Assembly (NCBI GenBank): GCA_947453205.1
Contig: CANGFT010000003.1
Coordinates: 62,001 to 126,000 of the forward strand
Direction: 5' to 3'
Length of the DNA: 64,000 bases
Origin: Beijerinckiaceae bacterium
GTDB taxonomy: Bacteria; Pseudomonadota; Alphaproteobacteria; Rhizobiales; Beijerinckiaceae
The translations under genes and the position numbers were made by a program. The stretch's first letter is position 1. Each line of letters opens with the position of its first letter. Shown here piece after piece: positions 17,240-25,892 of the stretch. Under the pieces are notes generated by a model, which had not been told where the DNA came from, made no database searches, and was given only the letters and a program-made list of their open reading frames with translations.

Positions 17240-19051
17240 TCACCCCTCCAGCTCCTCGCGCAGCATCTCCAGCTCGAGCCATTCCTGCTCGAGCCCGTCG
17301 ATCTTCTGCTGCAAGGCGCCATAGTCGGTCGTGGCCCTGGCGAAGCCGTTGGGGTCTTTCGTGTAGAAGGCGGGGTCGTCGATTTTCTTTTGCAGCACGG
17401 CCTGTTTCGCCCGCAGTTCGTCGATGCGGCCGGGGATCGTCTCCAGCGCATGCTTCTGCTTGAAGGACAAGCGGCCCTTTGCCTTTGCAGGGGCTGCAGC
17501 CGCAGCCGCGGCGCGTTTTTTCTCCCGCTCCTGCTTGCGCGAGGCGCCTTCGCCGCCGACCCCGAAGCCGCGCTGGGAGACCATGTCCGAATAGCCGCCG
17601 GCATATTCGACAAAGCGCCCCTCGCCCTCGCTGACGATGACGGAGGTCGCCACCCGGTCCAGAAAATCGCGGTCATGGCTGACGACGAGAACCGTGCCGG
17701 GATAATCGGCGATCATCTCCTGCAGGAGATCGAGGGTTTCGAGATCAAGATCATTGGTGGGCTCGTCGAGCACCAGAAGATTGGAGGGCAGCGACAGGGC
17801 CCGCGCCAGCACGAGCCGTCCGCGCTCGCCGCCCGACAGGCGCGACACGGGGGTGCGGGCCTGTTCGGGCGAAAAGAGAAAGTCCTTCATATAGCCGATG
17901 ACATGCTTGCGCTCGCCATTGATGTCGATGAAGTCGCCGCCGCCGCCGGTCAGCACATCCTTCAAGGTGGCGTCGGCCTCCAGCGAGATGCGCTTCTGGT
18001 CAAGGCTCGCCATCTGCACATTGGCGCCAAGCCGCAGCTTGCCCGTGTCAGGCTCAAGCGCGCCTGTGAGCATGGAGATGAGCGTGGTCTTGCCAGCCCC
18101 GTTCGGACCCACGACGCCGATGCGGTCGCCGCGCAGGATGCGCGTGCTGAAATCGGCGACGATGACGCGCTCCCCATAGGCCTTGGAGATATGTTCGGCC
18201 TCGATAACGAGCTTGCCGGAGACGGCGCCCTCGGAGACGCTGATCTGCACATCGCCAAGAACCTTGCGCTGCTCGCGCACCTGCGAACGCAATTCGGCGA
18301 GACGGCCCATCCGGCCCATGTTGCGCTTGCGGCGTCCGCTCACGCCATGGCGCACCCAATGCTCCTCATTGACGATGAGGCGGTCGAGCTTGTGGCGGTC
18401 GCGCTCTTCCTCTTCGAGCACCTGATCGCGCCAGGCTTCGAAATCGCCGAAGCCCCGGTCGAGGCGGCGCGTGCGGCCCCGGTCGAGCCAGACGGTGGCG
18501 TTGGTGAGGGTCTGCAGGAAGCGCCGGTCATGGCTGATGATGACGAGGGCGGAGCGCAGAGAGGCGATCTCCTTCTCCAGCCATTCGATGGCGGGCAGGT
18601 CGAGATGGTTGGTGGGCTCATCCAGCAGCAGCACATCCGGCTCGGGCGCCAGCACCCGCGCAATGGCCGCGCGCCGGGCCTCGCCGCCGGACAGGCGCGC
18701 GGGATCCTCATCGCCGGTGAGGCCAAGCTGGTCCAGAAGATAGCGGGCGCGATAGGGCTCATCGCCCGGACCAAGTCCCGCCTCGACATAATCGAGCACC
18801 GTGTCGAAGCCGCTGAGGTCCGGCTCCTGCGGCAGGTAGCGCACGGTCGCGTCAGGCTGGAAGAAGCGCACGCCCTTGTCGGCCTCGGTCTGGGCGGCGG
18901 CGATGCGCAGAAGCGTCGACTTGCCCGAGCCATTGCGCCCGACCAGAGCCAGCCGCTCGCCCGGCGAAACGGAAAGCTCCGCGCCCTCCAGCAGGGGCTT
19001 GCCGCTGATGGTGAGTTCAATGCCTTGCAGGGTCAGAAGAGGGGGAGCCAT
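17240..19051 (-). CDS. uup: ABC-F family ATPase, Uup-like
   Basis: 603 residues from ATG 19051 (a TTG at 19063 is an alternative). Two ABC domains are present, with Walker A GRNGSGKST and GPNGAGKTT, signatures RLSGGEARRA and RLSGGERGRL, and Walker B LLLDEPTNHLD and LVLDEPTNDLD. A basic Ala/Lys-rich linker leads to the C-terminal coiled coil (SFKQKHALETIPGRIDELRA) typical of Uup. ABC-F proteins act on the ribosome, and Uup homologues also affect DNA stability. No membrane segments. Confidence 0.92.
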   Translation of the reverse strand: MAPPLLTLQGIELTISGKPLLEGAELSVSPGERLALVGRNGSGKSTLLRIAAAQTEADKGVRFFQPDATVRYLPQEPDLSGFDTVLDYVEAGLGPGDEPYRARYLLDQLGLTGDEDPARLSGGEARRAAIARVLAPEPDVLLLDEPTNHLDLPAIEWLEKEIASLRSALVIISHDRRFLQTLTNATVWLDRGRTRRLDRGFGDFEAWRDQVLEEEERDRHKLDRLIVNEEHWVRHGVSGRRKRNMGRMGRLAELRSQVREQRKVLGDVQISVSEGAVSGKLVIEAEHISKAYGERVIVADFSTRILRGDRIGVVGPNGAGKTTLISMLTGALEPDTGKLRLGANVQMASLDQKRISLEADATLKDVLTGGGGDFIDINGERKHVIGYMKDFLFSPEQARTPVSRLSGGERGRLVLARALSLPSNLLVLDEPTNDLDLETLDLLQEMIADYPGTVLVVSHDRDFLDRVATSVIVSEGEGRFVEYAGGYSDMVSQRGFGVGGEGASRKQEREKKRAAAAAAAPAKAKGRLSFKQKHALETIPGRIDELRAKQAVLQKKIDDPAFYTKDPNGFARATTDYGALQQKIDGLEQEWLELEMLREELEG

Positions 19052-19310
19052 GGCGCCTACCAATGAGAGGTCGCCCGGGGTTTAGGCCATCGCGGGGCGC
19101 AGGAACAGGGCGAAAAGCAGCGACCGCAGATATTGCAAAACTTTAGACGAATCGGCGCAATACAAATGCAGGAGTCAAGAAAATAATTGACGATTCGCCT
19201 GAATTGAGATAGAAAAATCATGCAGGTCACTGCATCTCGAACATCCTGATCCACTCAGGAGAACGGCTTAGTCCGTAGCCTTTTGGCGTAGAGGTGCGGG
19301 GCCTGCTTTT
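19052..19310. other. AT-richer intergenic stretch upstream of uup, with a perfect palindrome
   Basis: This 259 bp gap lies between the uup start and the 3' end of the DUF3800 gene and is clearly richer in A and T than its surroundings. It holds a perfect inverted repeat, ATGCAG-GTCA-CTGCAT, at 19220-19235, and a matching half-site ATGCAGG at 19166-19172. No tRNA, terminator with a U-run or convincing reading frame was seen. The palindrome could be an operator for uup, but nothing directly shows this. Confidence 0.5.
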
Positions 19311-20048
19311 TCATGTTCGCGGCCGCATGTTCCAGACGGTGAATCGGGTCGCCGATCTCGGACTGTCGTAATCAAAAGATGACATGCCGCTTTGCTCCAG
19401 AACATGTTTTGCGATCAGCTTTTTGGATTCTCTGCCCCCCTCAAGCAGATGCCTGCCGTTCCTGACCGCGCAAACAGCGCCAAGGATCACATCGTTCAGT
19501 TGCAGGATGTCGCATTGCTTTGAATCCTCAGGTTCGATCACCTTCCAGGGATTGCCTCTGATTTTATGATCGCGCGCCATGGCGGCGTTCAGCATACGGC
19601 GGAGGTCTTCGAGGCTTGTGCTGCTGTTGCGCCTGTCGACGCGCACGAAAAGGCTCCCATGCGGACCGCACAGTTTGCCGAACTTATGATGAAGCACCTG
19701 ATAATAAAGCTTCGAAAGACCCACATCCCGGTCGCCATCGTTATATTTTCCATGCTGCCATTTATGGCTATCGAAAACGATGCAGTGGAACTGGCATTGA
19801 TCAGCTTTGTTCAAGGCAAAGAAATAATCGACGAGATGTTTATATTCTTCGGTCTTGGCGTCGGTGATCTTTGTCCACTTGAGCTCCTTCGTCATGGTGA
19901 ATCTGTCGCGAAAGGCTTCCATATCGGCCAAGATGCGATTGATGGAATCCCGGCGCATCGAGATCCCGCCGACCACAGTGAACCTGTCCGTGGAGATCCC
20001 TGACTCATCACAGAAAAAAGCGAAGTCCTGATGACAGGTGATTGGCAT
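19311..20048 (-). CDS. DUF3800 domain-containing protein
   Basis: 245 residues. It begins with the DUF3800 hallmark AFFCDESG (D14, E15) and has the later acidic motif LFVRVDRR and the C-terminal block CDILQLNDVILGAVCAVRNG. The family is predicted to adopt an RNase H-like fold with metal-binding acidic residues and is scattered in accessory and mobile DNA. GC content is visibly lower than its neighbours and codon use differs (frequent AAA, TTT, GAT), which suggests recent transfer. The ribosome-binding site is weak. No partner toxin, nuclease or integrase was found next to it, so no defence function can be assigned. Confidence 0.83.
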   Translation of the reverse strand: MPITCHQDFAFFCDESGISTDRFTVVGGISMRRDSINRILADMEAFRDRFTMTKELKWTKITDAKTEEYKHLVDYFFALNKADQCQFHCIVFDSHKWQHGKYNDGDRDVGLSKLYYQVLHHKFGKLCGPHGSLFVRVDRRNSSTSLEDLRRMLNAAMARDHKIRGNPWKVIEPEDSKQCDILQLNDVILGAVCAVRNGRHLLEGGRESKKLIAKHVLEQSGMSSFDYDSPRSATRFTVWNMRPRT

Positions 20049-20195
20049 GACAGGGCCAGAGCGAAAAGGCCAAGCTTAAGGAAATCTTTCCAGATCGTAA
20101 AGGACATGATGACCCGAATGATCCCCCACCCCCGTGAAACTCTTTTTTGCCAATTTCCTTGTTAGAGTCGCAGGGTTGTTCATCAGGGACGTTTC

Positions 20196-21836
20196 ATGAC
20201 GCAGACTGTCGCAGCGGCCATGGCCGCGCTGGAGGCGCATCGGGTCGAGATCGGCCAGCATCGCATCGCCGATCTCTTCAGCGGGGATCCCGACCGTTTC
20301 GCGCGCCTGCAGGTCAAGCTGGACGACCTGCTGTTCGATTATTCGAAGCACGGGGTCACCGACGCCACCCTCGCCCATCTCATGACCCTCGCCCGCGCCG
20401 CGGGCATTGAGGCGCAGCGCGAGCGGCTCTTTGCGGGGGAGCTCGTCAACAACACCGAAAAACGTCCCGCGCTGCACATGGCCCTGCGAAACTTTTCACA
20501 GGCGGCCATGCGCGCCGATGGCGAGGCTGTCGATGGGCTGGTCAGCGCCGAACGGGCGCGCCTCTTCGCCTTCGCGGCGAGCCTGCGGGACGGGGTCATC
20601 CGCGGGTCGAGCGGCCATGCCTTCACCGATGTGGTGAACATCGGCATCGGCGGGTCCGATCTTGGCCCCGCCATGGCGGCGCGGGCGCTCAGCCCCTTCG
20701 GCAAGCCGGGCCTGCGCATGCATTTCGTCGCCAATGTGGACGGGGCGGATCTTGCCGACGCCCTGGCGGGGCTCGATCTGGCGCGCACCTTCTTCATCGT
20801 CTGCTCCAAGACCTTCACCACGCAGGAGACCATGGCCAACGCCCGGGCCGCCCGCGCGCTCGTGGCGGCGGCGCTGGGGGAGGCTGCGGTGGCCGATCAT
20901 TTTGCGGCGGTATCGACTCGAAACGATCTGGTCGCGGCTTTCGGCGTCAGGCCGGAGCGGACCTTCTGCATGTGGGACTGGGTGGGCGGGCGCTATTCGA
21001 TCTGGTCCTCCATCGGCCTGTCGCTCGCCATCTTCATCGGCCCCGAGCATTTCGAGGCCTTCCTGCGCGGCGCCCATGACATCGACCAGCATTTCAAAGA
21101 TGCGCCCTTGCAGGACAACATCCCCGTCCTGATGGGCCTGCTGGGGGTCTGGCATCGCAATGTCTGGGGCCGCCAGTCCCATGCGGTCATCCCCTACGAC
21201 CAGCGGCTCGCCCGCTTCCCGGCCTATCTGCAGCAGCTCGACATGGAGTCGAACGGCAAATCGGTGACGCGGGATGGCGAGGAGACCCTGTTCGAAACCG
21301 CGCCGGTCATCTGGGGCGAGCCCGGCTCCAATGGCCAGCACGCCTTCTTCCAGATGCTGCATCAGGGCACCGATGTGATTCCCGTGGATTTTCTGGTGGC
21401 GGCCGAGCCCACCGCCGCCGACGCAGGCCAGCATGCCCTGCTCGTCGCCAACTGCCTCGCCCAGAGCGAGGCCCTGATGCGCGGGCGCTCATTGGATCAG
21501 GCGCGCGACATGCTGCTGGCGCAGGGGCTTGACGCCAAGGCGGCGGCGGCCCTCGCCCCCCACAAGACCTTTCCCGGCGACCGGCCCTCCAGCACCTTCC
21601 TCTATCGCGCGCTCACCCCCCGCCAGCTCGGGCGGCTGATCGCGCTCTATGAGCACAAGGTCTTCGTCCAGTCCGTGATCTGGAGCATCAACCCCTTCGA
21701 CCAGTGGGGCGTGGAGCTCGGCAAGGAGCTTTGCAGCCGGCTGGCGCCATTGGTGAGCGATCGCGCCGCGCCCCTCGACGGGCTCGACGGCTCGACGGCG
21801 GGGCTCATCGCCTGGCGCAGGAGCCTGGGGGGCTGA
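20196..21836 (+). CDS. pgi: Glucose-6-phosphate isomerase
   Basis: 546 residues, ATG preceded by CAGGGA. Interconverts glucose-6-phosphate and fructose-6-phosphate. Signature blocks are NIGIGGSDLGPAMAARAL, FCMWDWVGGRYSIWSSIG, GEPGSNGQHAFFQMLHQGT with the catalytic His, and SINPFDQWGVELGKEL with the catalytic Lys. Length matches the long bacterial form. It converges on the HPr gene with a single base between the stops. In many rhizobia the gene beside this PTS block is ahcY instead. Confidence 0.97.
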   Translation: MTQTVAAAMAALEAHRVEIGQHRIADLFSGDPDRFARLQVKLDDLLFDYSKHGVTDATLAHLMTLARAAGIEAQRERLFAGELVNNTEKRPALHMALRNFSQAAMRADGEAVDGLVSAERARLFAFAASLRDGVIRGSSGHAFTDVVNIGIGGSDLGPAMAARALSPFGKPGLRMHFVANVDGADLADALAGLDLARTFFIVCSKTFTTQETMANARAARALVAAALGEAAVADHFAAVSTRNDLVAAFGVRPERTFCMWDWVGGRYSIWSSIGLSLAIFIGPEHFEAFLRGAHDIDQHFKDAPLQDNIPVLMGLLGVWHRNVWGRQSHAVIPYDQRLARFPAYLQQLDMESNGKSVTRDGEETLFETAPVIWGEPGSNGQHAFFQMLHQGTDVIPVDFLVAAEPTAADAGQHALLVANCLAQSEALMRGRSLDQARDMLLAQGLDAKAAAALAPHKTFPGDRPSSTFLYRALTPRQLGRLIALYEHKVFVQSVIWSINPFDQWGVELGKELCSRLAPLVSDRAAPLDGLDGSTAGLIAWRRSLGG

Positions 21837-21837
21837 A

Positions 21838-22164
21838 CTATTCGTCTTCGCCGAAGCGGTTGGCGATGAGGGCGCCAAGGCCCGCAAGCGCTTCTTCTGC
21901 TTGCGCGCCGCGCGCCGAGACGGTGATGGTGGAGCCGATGCCGGCCCCCAGGGTCAGGATGCCCATGATGGAGGAGCCGCCGACCGTCTCGCCGCAGCGG
22001 CTGACGAAGATCTCGGCGTCGAAGCTTTCAGCGCATTGGACGAATTTGGCGGTGGCGCGGGCGTGCAGGCCCTTGCGGTTCACAATCTCGAAGGTTTGGG
22101 AGATCGCGCCCTCGATGGGGGCCGCGACATCCGGGCAATCATTGCAATCGCTATCGTCCATCAT
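21838..22164 (-). CDS. HPr family phosphocarrier protein (nitrogen-type PTS)
   Basis: 108 residues, about 20 longer than standard HPr at the N-terminus. The phosphorylatable His34 lies in NRKGLHARATAKFV, and the HprK target Ser65 in GGSSIMGILTLGAG. In alphaproteobacteria this HPr receives phosphate from EI-Ntr, passes it to EIIA proteins and regulates rather than transports sugar. The extra N-terminus carries an unusual C-x-x-C (SDCNDCPD). Its start overlaps the EIIA stop by 4 nt, so the two are co-translated. Confidence 0.93.
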   Translation of the reverse strand: MMDDSDCNDCPDVAAPIEGAISQTFEIVNRKGLHARATAKFVQCAESFDAEIFVSRCGETVGGSSIMGILTLGAGIGSTITVSARGAQAEEALAGLGALIANRFGEDE

Positions 22165-22562
22165 TTTCCGCTCAGGATACGGCTTGCGACGGAAATATAT
22201 TTCCGTCCCGCATCCTGAGCCTGAACGACCGCTTGTTCAAGCGTGGATTGATCGCGCACCGAGGCGAGCTTGATCAGCATGGGCAGATTGATGCCCGCGA
22301 CGACGTCAACGCGGGAGCCTTCCATCACGGAAATGGCGAGATTGGAGGGGGTGCCGCCGAACATGTCGGTCAGCAGGATGACGCCAGACCCGCCCTCGAC
22401 AGACTGAATGGCCGAGATGATGTCCTTGCGACGCTGCTCCATGTCGTCCTCGGGCATGATCGTCACGGTCTCCACCTGTTTTTGTGGACCAACGACATGT
22501 TCGAGGGCGGCGCGGAACTCCGTCGCCAGACGCCCGTGGGTCACCAGCACCATACCGATCAT
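22161..22562 (-). CDS. PTS EIIA component of the mannose family (regulatory)
   Basis: 133 residues from ATG 22562; the frame extends to a TTG at 22598 but homology begins at IGMVLVTHGRLATEF. Active-site His9 is in VTHGR. Further family motifs are GSGVILLTDMFGGTPSNLA and VVAGINLPMLIKLASVR. No membrane EIIC/EIID genes are present, so this is a regulatory EIIA as known in rhizobial PTS-Ntr systems. Encoded between hprK and the HPr gene on the same strand. Confidence 0.92.
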   Translation of the reverse strand: MIGMVLVTHGRLATEFRAALEHVVGPQKQVETVTIMPEDDMEQRRKDIISAIQSVEGGSGVILLTDMFGGTPSNLAISVMEGSRVDVVAGINLPMLIKLASVRDQSTLEQAVVQAQDAGRKYISVASRILSGK

Positions 22563-22675
22563 TTCGACCGACCGCTCATGGGATATTCCGCCTCGCAACG
22601 CTCGCCAGGCTCAGCCGGGAGGTGCGCCATTTTGTGCATTGCACCGCCAATGGCAAGTAAAATGAACGAAATTTT

Positions 22676-23122
22676 TCATACCCAATTCAGGAAGGCGAGA
22701 ACCCGCCGCGCCGCTTCCTGGGGCGCGCAGCCCGTCCAGATCGTCAGAACAGGCAGATCCACCCCCGCGACACAGGCGGCAGGCGCCTCGGTCTCGGGCA
22801 GGCGCGGCGGGGCCTCGCTCAAGTCGACGACGCAGCGCAGCACGCCCGCCATGACCGGCATGTCAGCCAGAACGCCCGTGGCCCGCTCCTCGATCCGGCC
22901 GTTGAGGGCGGGATGTCCGCGCACCAGCGCCCGTCCGCCCGCAGGGCTCACGGCCACACGGTCGTCGCCGATCAGGCGGCTGAAGAGGCCCCGCCGCCGC
23001 GCCTCGGCCATGAGGGCGAGGGCGAGCTGGCTCTTGCCAGCCCCGCTGGCGCCGCGAATCAGCACCGCCCCCTCCGCCACAAGGACGGCGCTCGCGTGCA
23101 GATAGGGGGCGTCGCCGCTCAT
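22676..23122 (-). CDS. hprK: HPr kinase/phosphorylase, short alphaproteobacterial form
   Basis: 148 residues, about half the length of Firmicute HprK: the N-terminal domain is missing, as is usual in alphaproteobacteria. Walker A is GASGAGKS (24-31), followed by SRLIGDDRVAVSPAGGRALV and ALNGRIEERATGVLA, corresponding to the catalytic and signature regions. It phosphorylates the conserved Ser of HPr and links PTS state to ChvGI signalling. ATG overlaps the chvG stop by 4 nt. About 110 bp separate it from the EIIA gene, with no U-rich terminator there. Confidence 0.93.
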   Translation of the reverse strand: MSGDAPYLHASAVLVAEGAVLIRGASGAGKSQLALALMAEARRRGLFSRLIGDDRVAVSPAGGRALVRGHPALNGRIEERATGVLADMPVMAGVLRCVVDLSEAPPRLPETEAPAACVAGVDLPVLTIWTGCAPQEAARRVLAFLNWV

Positions 23123-24939
23123 TTGAGGTCGGGAAGCCAGATGGTGAAGCGCGCGCCCCGCACGCAGCCGCCTGCCGGATCAAGCCGGTTGGAGGCGGTG
23201 ATGCGGCCGCCGTGGGCGGTGACGATCTGGCGCGAGATGGAGAGGCCAAGGCCGGAATTCTGCCCAAAGCCATGGTTGGGCCGGTCGGTGTAGAAGCGCT
23301 CGAAGATCCGTTCAAAGGCATGGGCGGGAATGCCCGGCCCATCGTCGTCGACGATGATCTCGATCCCCTCCTGCGCAGGCTGGCCGCGCGCGCCCGAACG
23401 TCCCCGGCGCAGCGCAATGCGCACGCCGCCCCCGCGCGGCGAAAACGAGCGTGCGTTCTCCAGCAGATTGGTAAGCACCTGAGACAGGCGCAGGTCATGG
23501 CCGCGCACGATGTAGCCCTTGCCCGCGAGGGGGGAGACATCGACGGTGAAGGACACCCCATCGCCACGCTCCACCTGATTGGCCATATCGGCCACGGCGC
23601 GCACGAGTTGCGCCATGTCGACGGGCTGCATGTCGGCGCGGGCGAGCTCCGCATCCAGCCGCGAGGCGTCGGAAATGTCGCTGATGAGCCGATCAAGACG
23701 GCGCACGTCATGCTGGATGACGTCGAGCAGGCGTTGGCGCGACTCCTCATTGCGCGCCATGGGCAGGGTCTCGACCGCGCTGCGCAGGGACGTCAGGGGA
23801 TTCTTGAGCTCATGGGCCACATCCGCCGCGAAGCTCTCGATGGCGTCGATGCGGTTGTAGAGCGCGCCTGTCATGTCGCGCAGGGCGCCGGAGAGATGGC
23901 CGATCTCATCGGCGCGGTCGGTGAAGTCGGGAATCTCCTGACGCGACTTGATGCCCCGGCGCACGCGCTCGGCGGCCTCCGCAAGGCGCCGCATGGGCTC
24001 GGCGATGGCGCCCGCCAGAAAGACCGACAACAGGAACATCACCGCCGCCGAGACAAGGAAGATGCGCACGATGGCCCAGCGTTCGCTGGCGATGATCTTG
24101 TCGATGTCGCCGCCTTGCGTGGACATCAGCAGCACGCCGCGCACGGCGCGGAACCGCTGGATCGGCACCGCCACCGAGACGATGGTCTCACCCTTGGTGT
24201 TGACGCGCACGATGGAGGACGAGGCGCCCTTCAGCGCATCTTCAACCTCGGGATAGCCGCGCCCGTTGCCAAAGCCAAGGTCTTCATAGACGGGCAGGCC
24301 CACCGAGCCGAAGCGTCCGCGCAGCATGTTCCATGTGCGCTCGAAGATCGTGCCCTGCGCCTCATCCTGACCGGCGGCGGGCAGATCGAACTTTAGGATG
24401 TTGGAGCGGGGGGTGAGGGAGCGCGAATCCAGCAGCAGATAGCCTTCGCGATCATAGATGCGCGCCCGGGTGCGGGTCGGCGAAACGAGGCGGCGCAGCA
24501 CGGGGCCGACGCGCTCGGGATTGATCGAGAATTCGAGCTGCGGATCAATCTCGCCCGCCGCGCCATAGCTCTCGCCGGGCGCAAGCTGCAGGAGTTTTTC
24601 GGGGTCGATGGTGATCGCATCGGTCTCCACCGCCGCCGAAGCCGCGATGGCGGAGGCGATGATCTGGCCCTGCGTCTGCAGGCTCTGCACGCGCGCGTCG
24701 ATGAGGCCTTCGCGGAACTGGTTCAGATAAAGGAAGCTGACGAAAAGCGCGACGAGGCCGCCGAGATTGAGCACCACGATCCGGCGCGTGAGGCTCGAGC
24801 CCAATCGCGCCTGCAAGGCGGCGAAGAGGCGCTTGCGCAGGGGGGGTGAAGAGGCGCGCGCAGGCGAAGGCGCGAAGCCCCCATCCTCGCTGAGCGGCTC
24901 GCCCTCGACCTTTTGAACGCTGTGCGCGTCGATGCCCAT
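23119..24939 (-). CDS. chvG: Sensor histidine kinase ChvG/ExoS
   Basis: 606 residues. Two membrane segments (RRIVVLNLGGLVALFVSFLY near residue 55 and FLVSAAVMFLLSVFLAGAIA near 300) enclose a periplasmic sensor domain of about 230 residues. A HAMP domain, the H-box ADVAHELKNPLTSLRSAVET with the phosphorylated His, and an ATPase domain (LENARSFS, DDGPGIP, GLGLSISRQIV) follow. ChvG senses acid and envelope conditions in rhizobia and agrobacteria and controls exopolysaccharide, motility and carbon metabolism through ChvI. It lies 33 bp downstream of chvI. Confidence 0.94.
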   Translation of the reverse strand: MGIDAHSVQKVEGEPLSEDGGFAPSPARASSPPLRKRLFAALQARLGSSLTRRIVVLNLGGLVALFVSFLYLNQFREGLIDARVQSLQTQGQIIASAIAASAAVETDAITIDPEKLLQLAPGESYGAAGEIDPQLEFSINPERVGPVLRRLVSPTRTRARIYDREGYLLLDSRSLTPRSNILKFDLPAAGQDEAQGTIFERTWNMLRGRFGSVGLPVYEDLGFGNGRGYPEVEDALKGASSSIVRVNTKGETIVSVAVPIQRFRAVRGVLLMSTQGGDIDKIIASERWAIVRIFLVSAAVMFLLSVFLAGAIAEPMRRLAEAAERVRRGIKSRQEIPDFTDRADEIGHLSGALRDMTGALYNRIDAIESFAADVAHELKNPLTSLRSAVETLPMARNEESRQRLLDVIQHDVRRLDRLISDISDASRLDAELARADMQPVDMAQLVRAVADMANQVERGDGVSFTVDVSPLAGKGYIVRGHDLRLSQVLTNLLENARSFSPRGGGVRIALRRGRSGARGQPAQEGIEIIVDDDGPGIPAHAFERIFERFYTDRPNHGFGQNSGLGLSISRQIVTAHGGRITASNRLDPAGGCVRGARFTIWLPDLK

Positions 24940-24972
24940 GCCCCGATTGAGCCCCGCTCCGCCCCTGAAGGC

Positions 24973-25671
24973 TTATGCTTCCTTGAAGCGATAACCGACG
25001 CCATAGAGCGTCTCGATCATCTCGAAGTCGTCGTCGACGACCTTGAACTTCTTGCGCAGGCGCTTGATGTGGCTGTCGATGGTGCGGTCGTCCACATAGA
25101 CCTGATCGTCATAGGCCGCGTCCATGAGGGCGTTGCGGCTCTTGACGACGCCAGGGCGCGTGGCCAGGGCCTGCAGGATCAGGAACTCGGTGACCGTCAG
25201 GGTCACCGGCTCGTTCTTCCAGGTGCAGGTGTGGCGCTCAGGATCCATCTTGAGCAGGCCCCGCTCCAGGATCTTGGCCTCCGACTCCTTCTGGGCGGCA
25301 GCCTCTTTGGGGTTGGCGCGGCGCAGGATCGCCTTGACGCGCTCCACCAGCAGGCGCTGGGAGAAGGGTTTGCGGATGAAGTCGTCCGCGCCCATCTTCA
25401 GGCCGAAGAGTTCGTCGATCTCCTCATCCTTGGAGGTGAGGAAGATCACGGGCAGGTCGGACTTCTGCCGCAAACGGCGCAGCAGCTCCATCCCGTCCAT
25501 GCGCGGCATCTTGATGTCGAAGATGGCGAGGTCGGGGGGAGATTGCTTCAGCCCGTCGAGGGCGGCGGCGCCGTCCGTATAGGTCTGCACCCGATAGCCC
25601 TCGCCCTCAAGGGCGATGGAGACGGAGGTGAGGATGTTCCGGTCGTCGTCGACAAGAGCGATGGTCGGCAT
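24973..25671 (-). CDS. chvI: Response regulator ChvI (OmpR family)
   Basis: 232 residues. The receiver domain has acidic residues VDDD (8-10), phospho-acceptor Asp52 in [10 protein letters not shown] and Lys in DFIRKPF. The C-terminal winged helix carries [17 protein letters not shown] and [16 protein letters not shown], the OmpR/PhoB recognition-helix region. Partner of ChvG. Divergent from the HugZ-like gene across a 221 bp region that must contain the chvI promoter; I could not identify a confident -35/-10 pair there. Confidence 0.96.
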   Translation of the reverse strand: MPTIALVDDDRNILTSVSIALEGEGYRVQTYTDGAAALDGLKQSPPDLAIFDIKMPRMDGMELLRRLRQKSDLPVIFLTSKDEEIDELFGLKMGADDFIRKPFSQRLLVERVKAILRRANPKEAAAQKESEAKILERGLLKMDPERHTCTWKNEPVTLTVTEFLILQALATRPGVVKSRNALMDAAYDDQVYVDDRTIDSHIKRLRKKFKVVDDDFEMIETLYGVGYRFKEA

Positions 25672-25892
25672 GGACTTTCGAACCTCGATGCTGGGCCGGG
25701 CCTCCGCCCGGGCTCACCGGGACAGAGAACAGGCCGCGATCTGAATGCGCCATGAACCGCCTTGTTCGCGCCGCCGCCGCGACACTTGACCCATAGATTG
25801 GCGCAAATGTGGCGGGCCGGACGCCGGTCATGGTCAGGACTTTGAAAACAATATATGCTTTTTTGACACGATTGGCACCCTTCGAGGCGCAG

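Noticed and set aside
17189-19066. 625-residue plus-strand frame opposite uup
   Set aside because: The minus strand has two intact ABC domains; the plus frame is a GC-driven shadow.
19892-20107. Small minus-strand frame starting at 20107 upstream of the DUF3800 gene, beginning with a signal-like sequence
   Set aside because: It is out of frame with and overlaps the DUF3800 gene, shows no domain and soon becomes low-information sequence.
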